Positions 27,370 through 35,142 of a DNA stretch of 64,000 nucleotides are shown piece after piece. Position numbers and translations under genes: made by a program. The notes beneath the pieces were generated by a model that ran no database searches, was not told the origin of the DNA, and saw only the letters and a list, made by a program, of their open reading frames with translations. The DNA is from Nitrincola tibetensis (GTDB taxonomy: Bacteria; Pseudomonadota; Gammaproteobacteria; Pseudomonadales; Balneatricaceae): positions 186,001 through 250,000 of the forward strand of contig NZ_QKRX01000004.1 of the NCBI RefSeq assembly GCF_003284585.1. The letters run 5' to 3'. Within the stretch, counting starts at the first letter, position 1. Every line of letters begins with the position of its first letter.

Positions 27370-28556
27370 AAGAAAAAACTTACCTCTTTACCTTCCTCAA
27401 TCTGAGTCGAAGGCGGAATCACTGCCATGGCATTGCCCCAAACAGCCGAACTCAGGACACCAGAGTTCTGATTGGGGTATGCCGACAAGCACCACTGCCC
27501 GTCCTGCCAAGTGGCCTTAACCCTCACATATTCTTGACGTATCTGAGTGGTCACCGAAAACTGGGCACGACCTGTCAGCCTTAAGGGTGAGGATGGCGCA
27601 CTCTCGCCCGCCAAGCGCTTAAGCACAGGAAGCACAAACACATTCGCCCCAACAAAGGTTGATACCGGGTTGCCAGGCAATCCGATAAAGGGGGTCTCTT
27701 TAACACGACCAAATGCGAGGGGTTTGCCAGGCTTCATGGCTAAGCGCCACAAGCTTAACTCACCCAGGGCTTCAACCGCTGGTTTTACGTGATCTTCTTC
27801 TCCGACAGAAACACCCCCAGTCGAAATCACAAGATCAGAACTGTCCGCCGCTTCTTCCAAAGCCGCTAGGGTTTCTTTAAAACCATCGCGGACTTGTATA
27901 AAACGAACCACTTCAGCCATATGCGTTTGCAAAAAGCCCTGCAACAAAAAACGATTCGAATTGTAAATCTGTCCTGTCTTTAAAACCTGCCCAGGTTGAA
28001 CTAGCTCATCCCCCGTGGACAGAAGAGCAATACGAATTGGCATAAAAACTAAAACCTGCGCAATCCCCACACTTGCTAACAATCCTAAATGGCGGTAGTC
28101 CAAACGTGTGCCTGCTTTGAGAATGCATTTCCCTGCTTGAATATCCTGCCCTTTGGGGCGGACATTCTGACCTAAACGTATATCGCTAGGCACGCAGACA
28201 TCGTCAAATGCAGTCAATACAATCTCTTCTTGCATGACCACCGTATCTGCACCCAACGGAATTTCGGCTCCAGTAAAAATGCGTGCACAGGTGCCAGGCC
28301 TTAATGGCTGGGGAGCTTGCCCTGCCGCCACTCGCTGAGAAATAGGGAGTGGCGCCCTCGCATCCGCAAAACGCAAGGCATAGCCGTCCATAGCACTGTT
28401 ATCGGCTGGCGGCACATGGCAAGGAGCCACTTGATCTTCAGCTAACACTCGACCCGCCGCCGCCATTAAATCGACAATCTCAAAACGTTGTAAGGGTTCG
28501 ACTGCAGACAACATACGTTGAATTGCATCATCAACAGCAGTAAGCGTATTGGCCAT
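27339..28556 (-). CDS. moeA: Molybdopterin molybdenumtransferase MoeA (copy 2)
   Basis: A second MoeA of 405 residues with the same motif series as copy 1: NSAMDGYAL near 48, TGAEIPLGADTVV near 91, STGDELVQPGQ near 176, STGGVSVGEEDHVKP near 247 and GLPGNPVSTFVG near 299. The two copies are clearly related but diverged throughout, so this is not a recent duplication. It lies downstream of moaB (30-bp gap) in an operon separate from copy 1. In some bacteria paired MoeA proteins divide Mo and W insertion; whether that holds here is unknown. The 3' end overlaps the convergent kinase gene by 31 bp. Confidence 0.94.
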   Translation of the reverse strand: MANTLTAVDDAIQRMLSAVEPLQRFEIVDLMAAAGRVLAEDQVAPCHVPPADNSAMDGYALRFADARAPLPISQRVAAGQAPQPLRPGTCARIFTGAEIPLGADTVVMQEEIVLTAFDDVCVPSDIRLGQNVRPKGQDIQAGKCILKAGTRLDYRHLGLLASVGIAQVLVFMPIRIALLSTGDELVQPGQVLKTGQIYNSNRFLLQGFLQTHMAEVVRFIQVRDGFKETLAALEEAADSSDLVISTGGVSVGEEDHVKPAVEALGELSLWRLAMKPGKPLAFGRVKETPFIGLPGNPVSTFVGANVFVLPVLKRLAGESAPSSPLRLTGRAQFSVTTQIRQEYVRVKATWQDGQWCLSAYPNQNSGVLSSAVWGNAMAVIPPSTQIEEGKEVSFFFYTTPNPDNN

Positions 28557-28585
28557 TATTCTCTCTGTGTGATTTCAATTGATGA

Positions 28586-29104
28586 TTAAGTGTGTAGTTG
28601 CTTACCTTGAAGCAGAATCCCTACAAAGTTGCATGGCTTATGGCGACTGTCCAACTGCTCAAGCAAAATACGATTCCACGCCGTTTTACAGGCACCCGTG
28701 GAGCCTGGCAAACAAAAAATGGCCGTGCGATTAGCCAAACCCGCCAAACACCTTGACTGCACAGTCGATGATCCAATCTCATGCCAGGACACCTGACGAA
28801 ACAATTCACCAAAGCCTTCTATCTCTGTATCAAATAGCGGGCGCAGCGCTTCAGGGGTTGAATCTCGTCCTGAAAAACCAGTACCACCCGTTGTCAGCAC
28901 CACCTGAACACTCGGATCAGCAATCCAGCGACTCACCACCGCTCGCATTTGATACACATCATCAGGAATCAGGGCCCGATCAACCAAACAATGCCCTGCT
29001 GCTTCGAGTAAAGATACCAGCGTATCGCCAGAACGATCCTCAGCAAGAGTGCGGGTGTCAGACAAGGTTAATACGGCTATGTTGAGACTGATAGGCTCGC
29101 TCAT
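28586..29104 (-). CDS. moaB: Molybdenum cofactor biosynthesis protein MoaB (MPT adenylyltransferase family)
   Basis: A 172-residue MogA/MoaB-family protein, the group that adenylylates molybdopterin before metal insertion by MoeA. Visible motifs are VLTLSDTRT near 11, the MPT-binding TTGGTGFSGRDSTPEAL near 76 and CLPGSTGACKTAWN near 132. The start overlaps the stop of the DUF1244 gene as ATGA, and moeA2 follows 30 bp downstream. Family and pathway are clear; the MoaB versus Mog name is by size and motif only. Confidence 0.92.
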   Translation of the reverse strand: MSEPISLNIAVLTLSDTRTLAEDRSGDTLVSLLEAAGHCLVDRALIPDDVYQMRAVVSRWIADPSVQVVLTTGGTGFSGRDSTPEALRPLFDTEIEGFGELFRQVSWHEIGSSTVQSRCLAGLANRTAIFCLPGSTGACKTAWNRILLEQLDSRHKPCNFVGILLQGKQLHT

Positions 29105-29421
29105 TCTTTCGCTCCTTTCTTCGCGGCCTCACGCTGCGCAAAAGCAGCTAACTGTTCAGGGGTTGCAGGTGCTTGATACAGATCCTTCCATTGGCTATAG
29201 GGCATGCCATACACATGTTCACGTGCTTCTTCATAGCCTAATTGGATACCCTTGGCTTCGGCTGCTGATACCAGCCATTTGGCCAGACAATTACGACAAA
29301 AATCAGCCAAAATCATAAGGTCAATATTCTGAACATCCTTATTCACATCTAAGTGCTGAATTAAGGTGCGAAATGCTGCCGCCTCTAACTCAGTCTGAGT
29401 GGTTTGATCCAATGTTTTCAT
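29101..29421 (-). CDS. DUF1244 family protein
   Basis: A cytoplasmic protein of about 106 residues with the DUF1244 core: a VQNIDLM segment near 33, the Cys-containing FCRNCLAKWL near 44, GYEEAREHVYGMP near 65 and QWKDLYQ. Its function is not known to me. The two Cys of FCRNC could bind a metal, which is inference. The ATG at 29421 gives the normal family N terminus; a longer in-frame start adds 18 unrelated residues. Translational coupling to moaB (ATGA) suggests a shared function or regulation with cofactor synthesis. Confidence 0.85.
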   Translation of the reverse strand: MKTLDQTTQTELEAAAFRTLIQHLDVNKDVQNIDLMILADFCRNCLAKWLVSAAEAKGIQLGYEEAREHVYGMPYSQWKDLYQAPATPEQLAAFAQREAAKKGAKE

Positions 29422-29473
29422 TGTCGTTATCCTGTGCAGAGTTTTTTGAATGATGAGTATATCCCGTAAGCCC

Positions 29474-29502
29474 ACACTTTAGCGCACTCTCAGCAAAGTG
29501 TT
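29474..29502. promoter_or_regulatory. Imperfect dyad upstream of the DUF1244-moaB-moeA2 operon
   Basis: ACACTTT and its complement AAAGTGT flank a 15-nt centre that also contains GC/GC pairs. It lies about 55-80 bp upstream of the DUF1244 start. It could be an operator or an RNA hairpin in the leader. No sigma-54 element was found here, unlike the other operons of the locus. Confidence 0.3.
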
Positions 29503-29591
29503 GAAATTCGAGAGATAAAACCACATAGGGGGCACATGAGTCCAGATAGATTTTCAGCCTATCCAAAACAACGATGAGAATCCACCCTATC

Positions 29592-29636
29592 CATAAAAAA
29601 ACGGCCTGATAGGGGTGAGGTCTATCAGGCCGTTTA
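29592..29636 (-). terminator. Intrinsic terminator of the formate dehydrogenase operon
   Basis: Read on the minus strand, a perfect 12-bp stem (arms at 29601-29612 and 29622-29633, 9-nt loop) is followed by TTTTTTT. It lies about 40 bp downstream of the gamma-subunit stop and closes the fdh operon. Confidence 0.9.
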
Positions 29637-29672
29637 AACCAATATCAAATCAGAACCAAAGCTTAAGATAAC

Positions 29673-30665
29673 TTAAGATTTGTTTTGCTTTTGTGTAACC
29701 TCTTCGTACCAAAGGTCGTGGTGCTGCTTGGCCCAAGACTCATCAACATAGCCTGTTTTCATTCCTTCAAACGCCCCTTCAGTCCCCAACGTCCCTATGT
29801 AAATATGACCAAAAGCAGCGGCCATTAAGACAAGAGAAGAGACAGCATGGATAATTAAGAATAATTGCATGGTTTCGCGAGTTTGACCGAAGTTAGGAAA
29901 ATCTAAAACCAATCCAGAGACAGCAACAGTTAAGCCTACGAAGACAATCATCCAAAACCATACTTTTTCACCACCATTAAGATAGCCCGCGGAGGGATGA
30001 CCTTTACCGACGATCCCACCACCTTTGATGAACCATTTAAGGTCAACTAAGTTAAAAAAGTTATGTTTAATCCACTTCACTATCATGACCAAAACGCCTA
30101 GAGAGAAGAGTGGCCCCAAGTAGTTATGAATATTTTTCGCGGCGATCATCCAGGCCGACCAGAGACTGGTTGGCAAAATAGGCATCAAGAACCATTTTGC
30201 GTACAAAATTGACAGTCCCGTTAACGCCAAAATGATAAACAGCGTGGCAACATACCAATGAATGACTCTGTCCCAGCGCGTCCAGCGCTCTATTCTTTTG
30301 CCTGTTCTTGGATGCTCTAATTTTACGCGACCTACCAACAGATAAAAGAAAGTGATGCCGGTTAAGCTACCCCCAAGCGCTAAAAGCCCTCCGGGTGATA
30401 TCCATTCGTTTCGGATCTCCTTCCATCGCTCGCCCTCTGTCATTATGAGTGTGTCTGCACCCACGCTTTGAGATGTCGTCCGGCCGCTCACACCGCCAGC
30501 CGCATCCCGCCAAAAGTCAGGAGTCGTTCCAGGCATGGATTGCAACGCCTCGCGACGAGCATCAGCTCCTTGACTTTGCGCAACAACTGGCAGGCTGAAC
30601 ATACAGCCCACCAGCAGCATCACCAGCCAGAATCCAACGCTCGTTCTAGACCGTGATTTTTCCAT
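29673..30665 (-). CDS. Formate dehydrogenase gamma subunit (cytochrome b556)
   Basis: The membrane di-heme cytochrome b subunit that passes electrons from the iron-sulfur subunit to quinone (330 residues). A signal-like hydrophobic segment at about 12-30 and an extra periplasmic stretch of about 60 residues precede four core transmembrane helices between about 85 and 300. Conserved His residues are seen in DRVIHWYVATLF near 135, KNIHNYLG near 177 and FLIIHAVSS near 268. This is the FdnI/FdoI family in its longer proteobacterial form. It begins 2 bp after the beta-subunit stop and is the last gene before a strong terminator. Confidence 0.92.
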   Translation of the reverse strand: MEKSRSRTSVGFWLVMLLVGCMFSLPVVAQSQGADARREALQSMPGTTPDFWRDAAGGVSGRTTSQSVGADTLIMTEGERWKEIRNEWISPGGLLALGGSLTGITFFYLLVGRVKLEHPRTGKRIERWTRWDRVIHWYVATLFIILALTGLSILYAKWFLMPILPTSLWSAWMIAAKNIHNYLGPLFSLGVLVMIVKWIKHNFFNLVDLKWFIKGGGIVGKGHPSAGYLNGGEKVWFWMIVFVGLTVAVSGLVLDFPNFGQTRETMQLFLIIHAVSSLVLMAAAFGHIYIGTLGTEGAFEGMKTGYVDESWAKQHHDLWYEEVTQKQNKS

Positions 30666-30667
30666 AG

Positions 30668-31312
30668 CTATACACTCTGCGTTGCGTCATAGGCCAAGTC
30701 AGCCGCATTTTTTGCCAACTGTTCAGACTGATCCGCTTCATGATCTGCCGAACCCCAAGCACTGTTGCGATGGCCACGGTAGACCACACGCTCACGGAAA
30801 ATATCAGCCACTTGCTGAGCATCTCCTGCCAAAAGCGCCTTGGTAGAGCACATTTCAGCACAAAGTGGTAACTTGCCTTCGCGCAGTCGATTCGCCCCGT
30901 ATTTCTGCTCCTCTAGCACTGGATCAGACTCAGGACCTCCGGCACAGAAAGTGCATTTATCCATTTTCCCACGTGCCCCAAATGCACCCTGTTGCGGAAA
31001 CTGTGGCGCACCAAAGGGGCACGCGTATAAACAATAACCGCAGCCAATACAGGCATCTTTGTTATGGAGAATCAAGCCATCTTCCGTTGGATAGAAGCAA
31101 TCCGTCGGACAAACGGCCATACAGGGTGCATCCGTACAGTGCATACAGGCCACTGAAATGGACACTTCTTTGCCAACCTCACCATCATCAAGCGTGACAA
31201 CTCGACGACGCTGAATCCCCCATTCGGTTTCATTGGCATTTTTACAGGCTGTGACGCAGCCGTTACATTCGATACAGCGCTCTGAGTCACATAAAAACTT
31301 CATACGAGCCAT
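30668..31312 (-). CDS. fdhB: Formate dehydrogenase iron-sulfur (beta) subunit
   Basis: A 214-residue electron-transfer subunit with four [4Fe-4S] cysteine sets: CIECNGCVTACK near 14, CMHCTDAPCMAVCP near 55, CIGCGYCLYACPFGAP near 88, and a fourth from CTFC and LCAEMC. It relays electrons from the molybdo/tungsto-enzyme to the cytochrome b subunit. It lacks the C-terminal membrane anchor of FdnH, as expected for FDH3-type beta subunits. AAGGAG precedes the ATG. Confidence 0.94.
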   Translation of the reverse strand: MARMKFLCDSERCIECNGCVTACKNANETEWGIQRRRVVTLDDGEVGKEVSISVACMHCTDAPCMAVCPTDCFYPTEDGLILHNKDACIGCGYCLYACPFGAPQFPQQGAFGARGKMDKCTFCAGGPESDPVLEEQKYGANRLREGKLPLCAEMCSTKALLAGDAQQVADIFRERVVYRGHRNSAWGSADHEADQSEQLAKNAADLAYDATQSV

Positions 31313-31372
31313 GGATATTCTCCTTATGGACTTTTATTCACTGATAAAAGCCCTGCTTTATTTTTTGTGGGT

Positions 31373-34237
31373 TCAGGCCGCTTTCTCGATACGGCATACA
31401 GTACATTTCGTTTCTTGCATTAGGGTCACCGGATCATAGCCATAGGTTGTCACCGTGTTAACGGCCTCCCCTAATACGTAAGGATCACTGCCTGCAGGAT
31501 AACGCTTGCGTAAATCTTCTCCTTGGAATTCACCACCGAAGTGGAAAGGCATAAAGGCAACATCACGATCAACACGATTGGTGACCATTGCTTTCACACG
31601 CACCCGTCCGCCTTCTGGACCGTACACCCAAACATCATCACCATCGGCAATGCGCAAGGTATTGGCATTAAAGGGATTGATTTCGACAAACATATCCTGC
31701 TGCAGCTCGGCCAACCATGGGTTAGAACGTGTTTCATCACCACCGCCTTCATACTCAACCAGTCGTCCAGACGTGAGAATAATGGGGAATTCAGCACTGG
31801 TATCACGATCCTGAATGGTTTTATACAGTGTTGGCATACGGTAGAGAGATTCAAAATCATCCCATGTTGGGTACTTGGCAACCAAATCACGACGCGTAGT
31901 GTAAAGAGGCTCACGATGCTTAGGAATCGCATCTGGGAAGGTCCAAACCACTGTTCTGGCTTTACCATTACCAAAAGGTGCACAACCATGTTTGATCGCA
32001 ACACGCTGAATGCCGCCTGACAGATCGGTTTTCCAATCTTTGCCTTCGGCCGCTGTTTTTTCAGCATCGGTCAAATCATCCCACCAACCGAGTTGCTGCA
32101 ACATCGCCGCTGTAAACTCCGGATGGCCATCACCAATTTCATTGCCGACAGGGGCTGAGCCCTCCGCCAATAGGGTTTGGCCATTGCGCTCCACGCCAAA
32201 GTTGGCACGGAAGCCTAAACCGCCATCCTTAACCGGTAAGCTGGTGTCGTAGAGAACATGCGTACCAGGGTGTTTCATCTCTGCCGTTCCCCAGCAAGGC
32301 CATGGCAAGCCGTAGAAGTCGCCGTGAGCATCGGTTCCAACGGCACGCAGCGAGGTGAAATCAAACGCATGCCAGTTTTCTTGATGGTACTTTAGGCGCT
32401 CAGGACTTTGGCCTGTATAACCGATGGTCCACATGCCACGGTTGTACTCGCGGACAATATCCTCGATCAGAGGTTCGTTGCCATTGATTGCAATATTCTT
32501 AAATACCTGTTCCTCAATACCCACTTTCTTTGCCAGTAGATACATGATTTCATGGTCTGGCTTGGATTCAAAATGAGGCTCGATTACTTTGCTGCGCCAT
32601 TGAATCGAACGGTTAGAGGCCGTCACGGATCCATAGGTTTCAAACTGAGTACAAGCAGGTAAGAGATAGACACCGTCTGTACGGTCATTCATGACAGCCG
32701 CCACGGTTGGATAAGGATCAACAATGACCATCATATCCAGCTTTTTCATGGCTTCACGCATTTCAGGACCGCGAGTCTGAGAGTTGACCGCATGCCCCCA
32801 GTAGAACATGGCACGAATGTTATCGTTTTGCGCCATCTTCTCTTTGTCTTCAAGAACACCATCCACCCAACGTGAAACTGTAATTCCGTTGGTGTTCATG
32901 GGCTTGCCGCCACGATACTCTGTCTGATCGAAACGGTTTTGAATCCACTCGAAGTCAACGCCCCAAACACCCGCCCAGTGCTTCCACGCGCCATCAGCCA
33001 AGCCGTAATAGCCGGGTAACGAGTCAGACAAAACCCCAAAATCAGTGGCACCCTGAACATTGTCGTGACCACGGAAGATGTTTGCACCACCACCGGATTT
33101 ACCAATGTTGCCCAATGCGAGTTCGAGGATGCAGTAAGCTCGGGTGTTGTTGTTGCCCGTCGTGTGTTGTGTTCCACCCATGCACCAGACAACACAGCCT
33201 GGACGGTTATCAGACAGCAGCTTAGCCGTTTGATACATGGTTTGTTCATCCACACCCGTAATGTCCTGTACTACCTCGGGTGGGAACTGCTTAATTTCTT
33301 CACGGATTTCGTCCATCCCATAGACACGCTGAGCTAAATATTGCTTATCTTCCCAGCCGTTTGCAAAGATATGCCACAAGAGCCCCCACACATAGGCTAC
33401 GTCTGAACCCGGACGAATACGAACATACTGATTGGCTTTTGCAGCCGTGCGTGTAAAGCGAGGATCCGCTACAACAATTTTACAATTGTTGCGCTCTTTG
33501 GCGATCAACACATGCTGCATCGAAACAGGGTGAGCTTCAGCGGCATTCGAGCCGATAAACAGCATAGAACGACTGTTTTGCATGTCGTTGTAGCTATTGG
33601 TCATCGCGCCATAGCCCCAAGTATTCGCAACACCTGCAACCGTTGTCGAGTGACAAATACGGGCTTGATGCTCAACGTTGTTCGTTCCCCACAAAGACAC
33701 CATTTTGCGGAACAAATAGGCTTGTTCGTTATTAAACTTGGCAGAGCCTAACCAAAAGACAGAGTCAGGACCGGACTCGGCACGAATTTGTTCAATTTTA
33801 TCGCCCACTTCATTGATCGCTTGCTCCCAGCTCAGCTTTTTCCACTGGCCATTTTCAAGCTTCATCGGATACTTTAAGCGACGTGTCGAATGACCATGGT
33901 ATCGAAGAGCGGCCCCTTTCGCGCAATGGGCACCCTTGTTGATGGGGTTATCAAACGCGGCTTCTTGATAGGTCCACACACCATTTTGTACATGTGCATA
34001 GACACCGCAACCCACTGAACAATGTGAGCAGATGGTGCGTTTAATCTCAACAGGGGCACTGGATTTAGGCGTTGCCGCTTGTGTGGGACGAATCATCGTT
34101 TTGCCCAACAACCCTGTCGCCGCAATACCACCGGCAGCAAGGCTCGTGCCTTTTAAAAATCCACGGCGACTCACACCAAGACGGTTCGCGCTCTGTGAAT
34201 CCAGTGACGAATCACTGACTTTTTTATGTAGACGCAT
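31373..34237 (-). CDS. fdhA: Formate dehydrogenase catalytic alpha subunit (Mo/W-bis-MGD, Cys type)
   Basis: The catalytic subunit (about 954 residues) that oxidises formate to CO2. A Tat signal (SRRGFLKGTSLAAGG) sits near residues 23-37, so the enzyme is folded in the cytoplasm and exported to the periplasm. The N-terminal [4Fe-4S] ligands are CSHCSVGCG and later HCAKG. The metal ligand position reads ARICHSTTVAG, so it is Cys (about residue 195) rather than selenocysteine; the neighbouring His is conserved. The C-terminal molydopterin dinucleotide-binding domain is complete. The ATG at 34237 is preferred because GAGGG lies 7 nt upstream; an ATG at 34243 is almost on top of that box. It requires the Moco, FdhD and TorD-like factors encoded around it. 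Confidence 0.96.
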   Translation of the reverse strand: MRLHKKVSDSSLDSQSANRLGVSRRGFLKGTSLAAGGIAATGLLGKTMIRPTQAATPKSSAPVEIKRTICSHCSVGCGVYAHVQNGVWTYQEAAFDNPINKGAHCAKGAALRYHGHSTRRLKYPMKLENGQWKKLSWEQAINEVGDKIEQIRAESGPDSVFWLGSAKFNNEQAYLFRKMVSLWGTNNVEHQARICHSTTVAGVANTWGYGAMTNSYNDMQNSRSMLFIGSNAAEAHPVSMQHVLIAKERNNCKIVVADPRFTRTAAKANQYVRIRPGSDVAYVWGLLWHIFANGWEDKQYLAQRVYGMDEIREEIKQFPPEVVQDITGVDEQTMYQTAKLLSDNRPGCVVWCMGGTQHTTGNNNTRAYCILELALGNIGKSGGGANIFRGHDNVQGATDFGVLSDSLPGYYGLADGAWKHWAGVWGVDFEWIQNRFDQTEYRGGKPMNTNGITVSRWVDGVLEDKEKMAQNDNIRAMFYWGHAVNSQTRGPEMREAMKKLDMMVIVDPYPTVAAVMNDRTDGVYLLPACTQFETYGSVTASNRSIQWRSKVIEPHFESKPDHEIMYLLAKKVGIEEQVFKNIAINGNEPLIEDIVREYNRGMWTIGYTGQSPERLKYHQENWHAFDFTSLRAVGTDAHGDFYGLPWPCWGTAEMKHPGTHVLYDTSLPVKDGGLGFRANFGVERNGQTLLAEGSAPVGNEIGDGHPEFTAAMLQQLGWWDDLTDAEKTAAEGKDWKTDLSGGIQRVAIKHGCAPFGNGKARTVVWTFPDAIPKHREPLYTTRRDLVAKYPTWDDFESLYRMPTLYKTIQDRDTSAEFPIILTSGRLVEYEGGGDETRSNPWLAELQQDMFVEINPFNANTLRIADGDDVWVYGPEGGRVRVKAMVTNRVDRDVAFMPFHFGGEFQGEDLRKRYPAGSDPYVLGEAVNTVTTYGYDPVTLMQETKCTVCRIEKAA

Positions 34238-34275
34238 TTTCATTCCCTCAATTTTCGAGTGTATGACCGTCGTGA

Positions 34276-34488
34276 TCAGCGACAGCTAGCATAATAAGCA
34301 CGGATATGATCCGTTTCATGGTAGCCCTGAACTTCAGGAGCAGCCGCTATTTCAGGTAGATCTACAGACGCAGCGGCTTGACCCGCCGTGACAGCAACAC
34401 CTGCAGCGGATACGACAGCCATTCCTTTCAGAAATTGACGGCGTCCAACACTTGCTTGTTCATTAACAGGTTGTTTCTTGTTATGCAT
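34276..34488 (-). CDS. Small Tat-signal protein of the formate dehydrogenase operon
   Basis: A protein of about 70 residues with a strong Tat motif (GRRQFLKGMAVVSAAG) followed by a short tail rich in Ala and ending YYASCR. It matches the small 'formate dehydrogenase region Tat target' family found before fdhA in many proteobacteria; its role is unknown to me. The ATG at 34488 is chosen because GAGGAGA lies at a normal distance. It lies between the chaperone and alpha-subunit genes, with short gaps on each side. Confidence 0.87.
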   Translation of the reverse strand: MHNKKQPVNEQASVGRRQFLKGMAVVSAAGVAVTAGQAAASVDLPEIAAAPEVQGYHETDHIRAYYASCR

Positions 34489-34499
34489 GGTATGTCTCC

Positions 34500-35132
34500 T
34501 CATCCCCGTAGGTGCACGCTTTGGGCGGCATCGGGACGTTTCTGTAGGTACACTTTTTCGGTGTTTACAAAGGCCTGCCCTAGCATCGCTACGGCGTTAT
34601 AAAACACAGCACTGGGCGCTTTAGCCATATCAACAAAAAGCTGATCCGCCCAAGCACTAATATGTCGTTGAAAAAAAACCGCTTGGCGCTCGCGTGAAGC
34701 GCCCTGTTGAATCAATAACCCCATGACTTCAAGCAAGGCCGAAATATGATCTTCTGGCTCTTTAACAGATGCCTCCCGCTCAAAGCCAAGTAGATTTAAG
34801 TCATTACGCAACTCAATCAAGGGGGCTTCCATCAGCGAGCCTGTCAAGTACCAAGATGCAAAGGGCGTCAGCTCACCTTGCGATATTCCGATAAATAGCG
34901 TGACGTACTCATTCTCTAACTGATCGACCTGAGCTCGTTCAGCCGCCAACCTAAGCAATTGCCATGCTTGCGACATACGATTCTGGGTAAACGCATCCAC
35001 TTCAACCGATTTCAAAAAGTCCAAGAGTTCTGACGAGGGATGCGCTCGACACAGTGCCGCCAAGAGTGCATAGACATCGGCCCTGAGTGCATCGTCTTCT
35101 GTCATTTGCTGTTGCATCAAAATATTTTCCAC
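34500..35132 (-). CDS. TorD/DmsD-family maturation chaperone for formate dehydrogenase
   Basis: A 210-residue all-helical redox-enzyme chaperone. The core segment LENEYVTLFIG near 75 and the following FASWYLTGSL and EPEDHISALLEVMG near 135 are typical of the TorD/NarJ-like family. Such proteins bind the Tat signal of the catalytic subunit and hold it until the cofactor is inserted. The GTG start has GAGGA 7 nt upstream. Its place in the fdh operon points to the alpha subunit as client. Confidence 0.88.
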   Translation of the reverse strand: MENILMQQQMTEDDALRADVYALLAALCRAHPSSELLDFLKSVEVDAFTQNRMSQAWQLLRLAAERAQVDQLENEYVTLFIGISQGELTPFASWYLTGSLMEAPLIELRNDLNLLGFEREASVKEPEDHISALLEVMGLLIQQGASRERQAVFFQRHISAWADQLFVDMAKAPSAVFYNAVAMLGQAFVNTEKVYLQKRPDAAQSVHLRG

Positions 35133-35142
35133 ACATCAATCC

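Noticed and set aside
31373-34237. Selenocysteine in the formate dehydrogenase alpha subunit
   Set aside because: The metal-ligand codon is a Cys codon (ARICHST) and there is no in-frame TGA in the gene.
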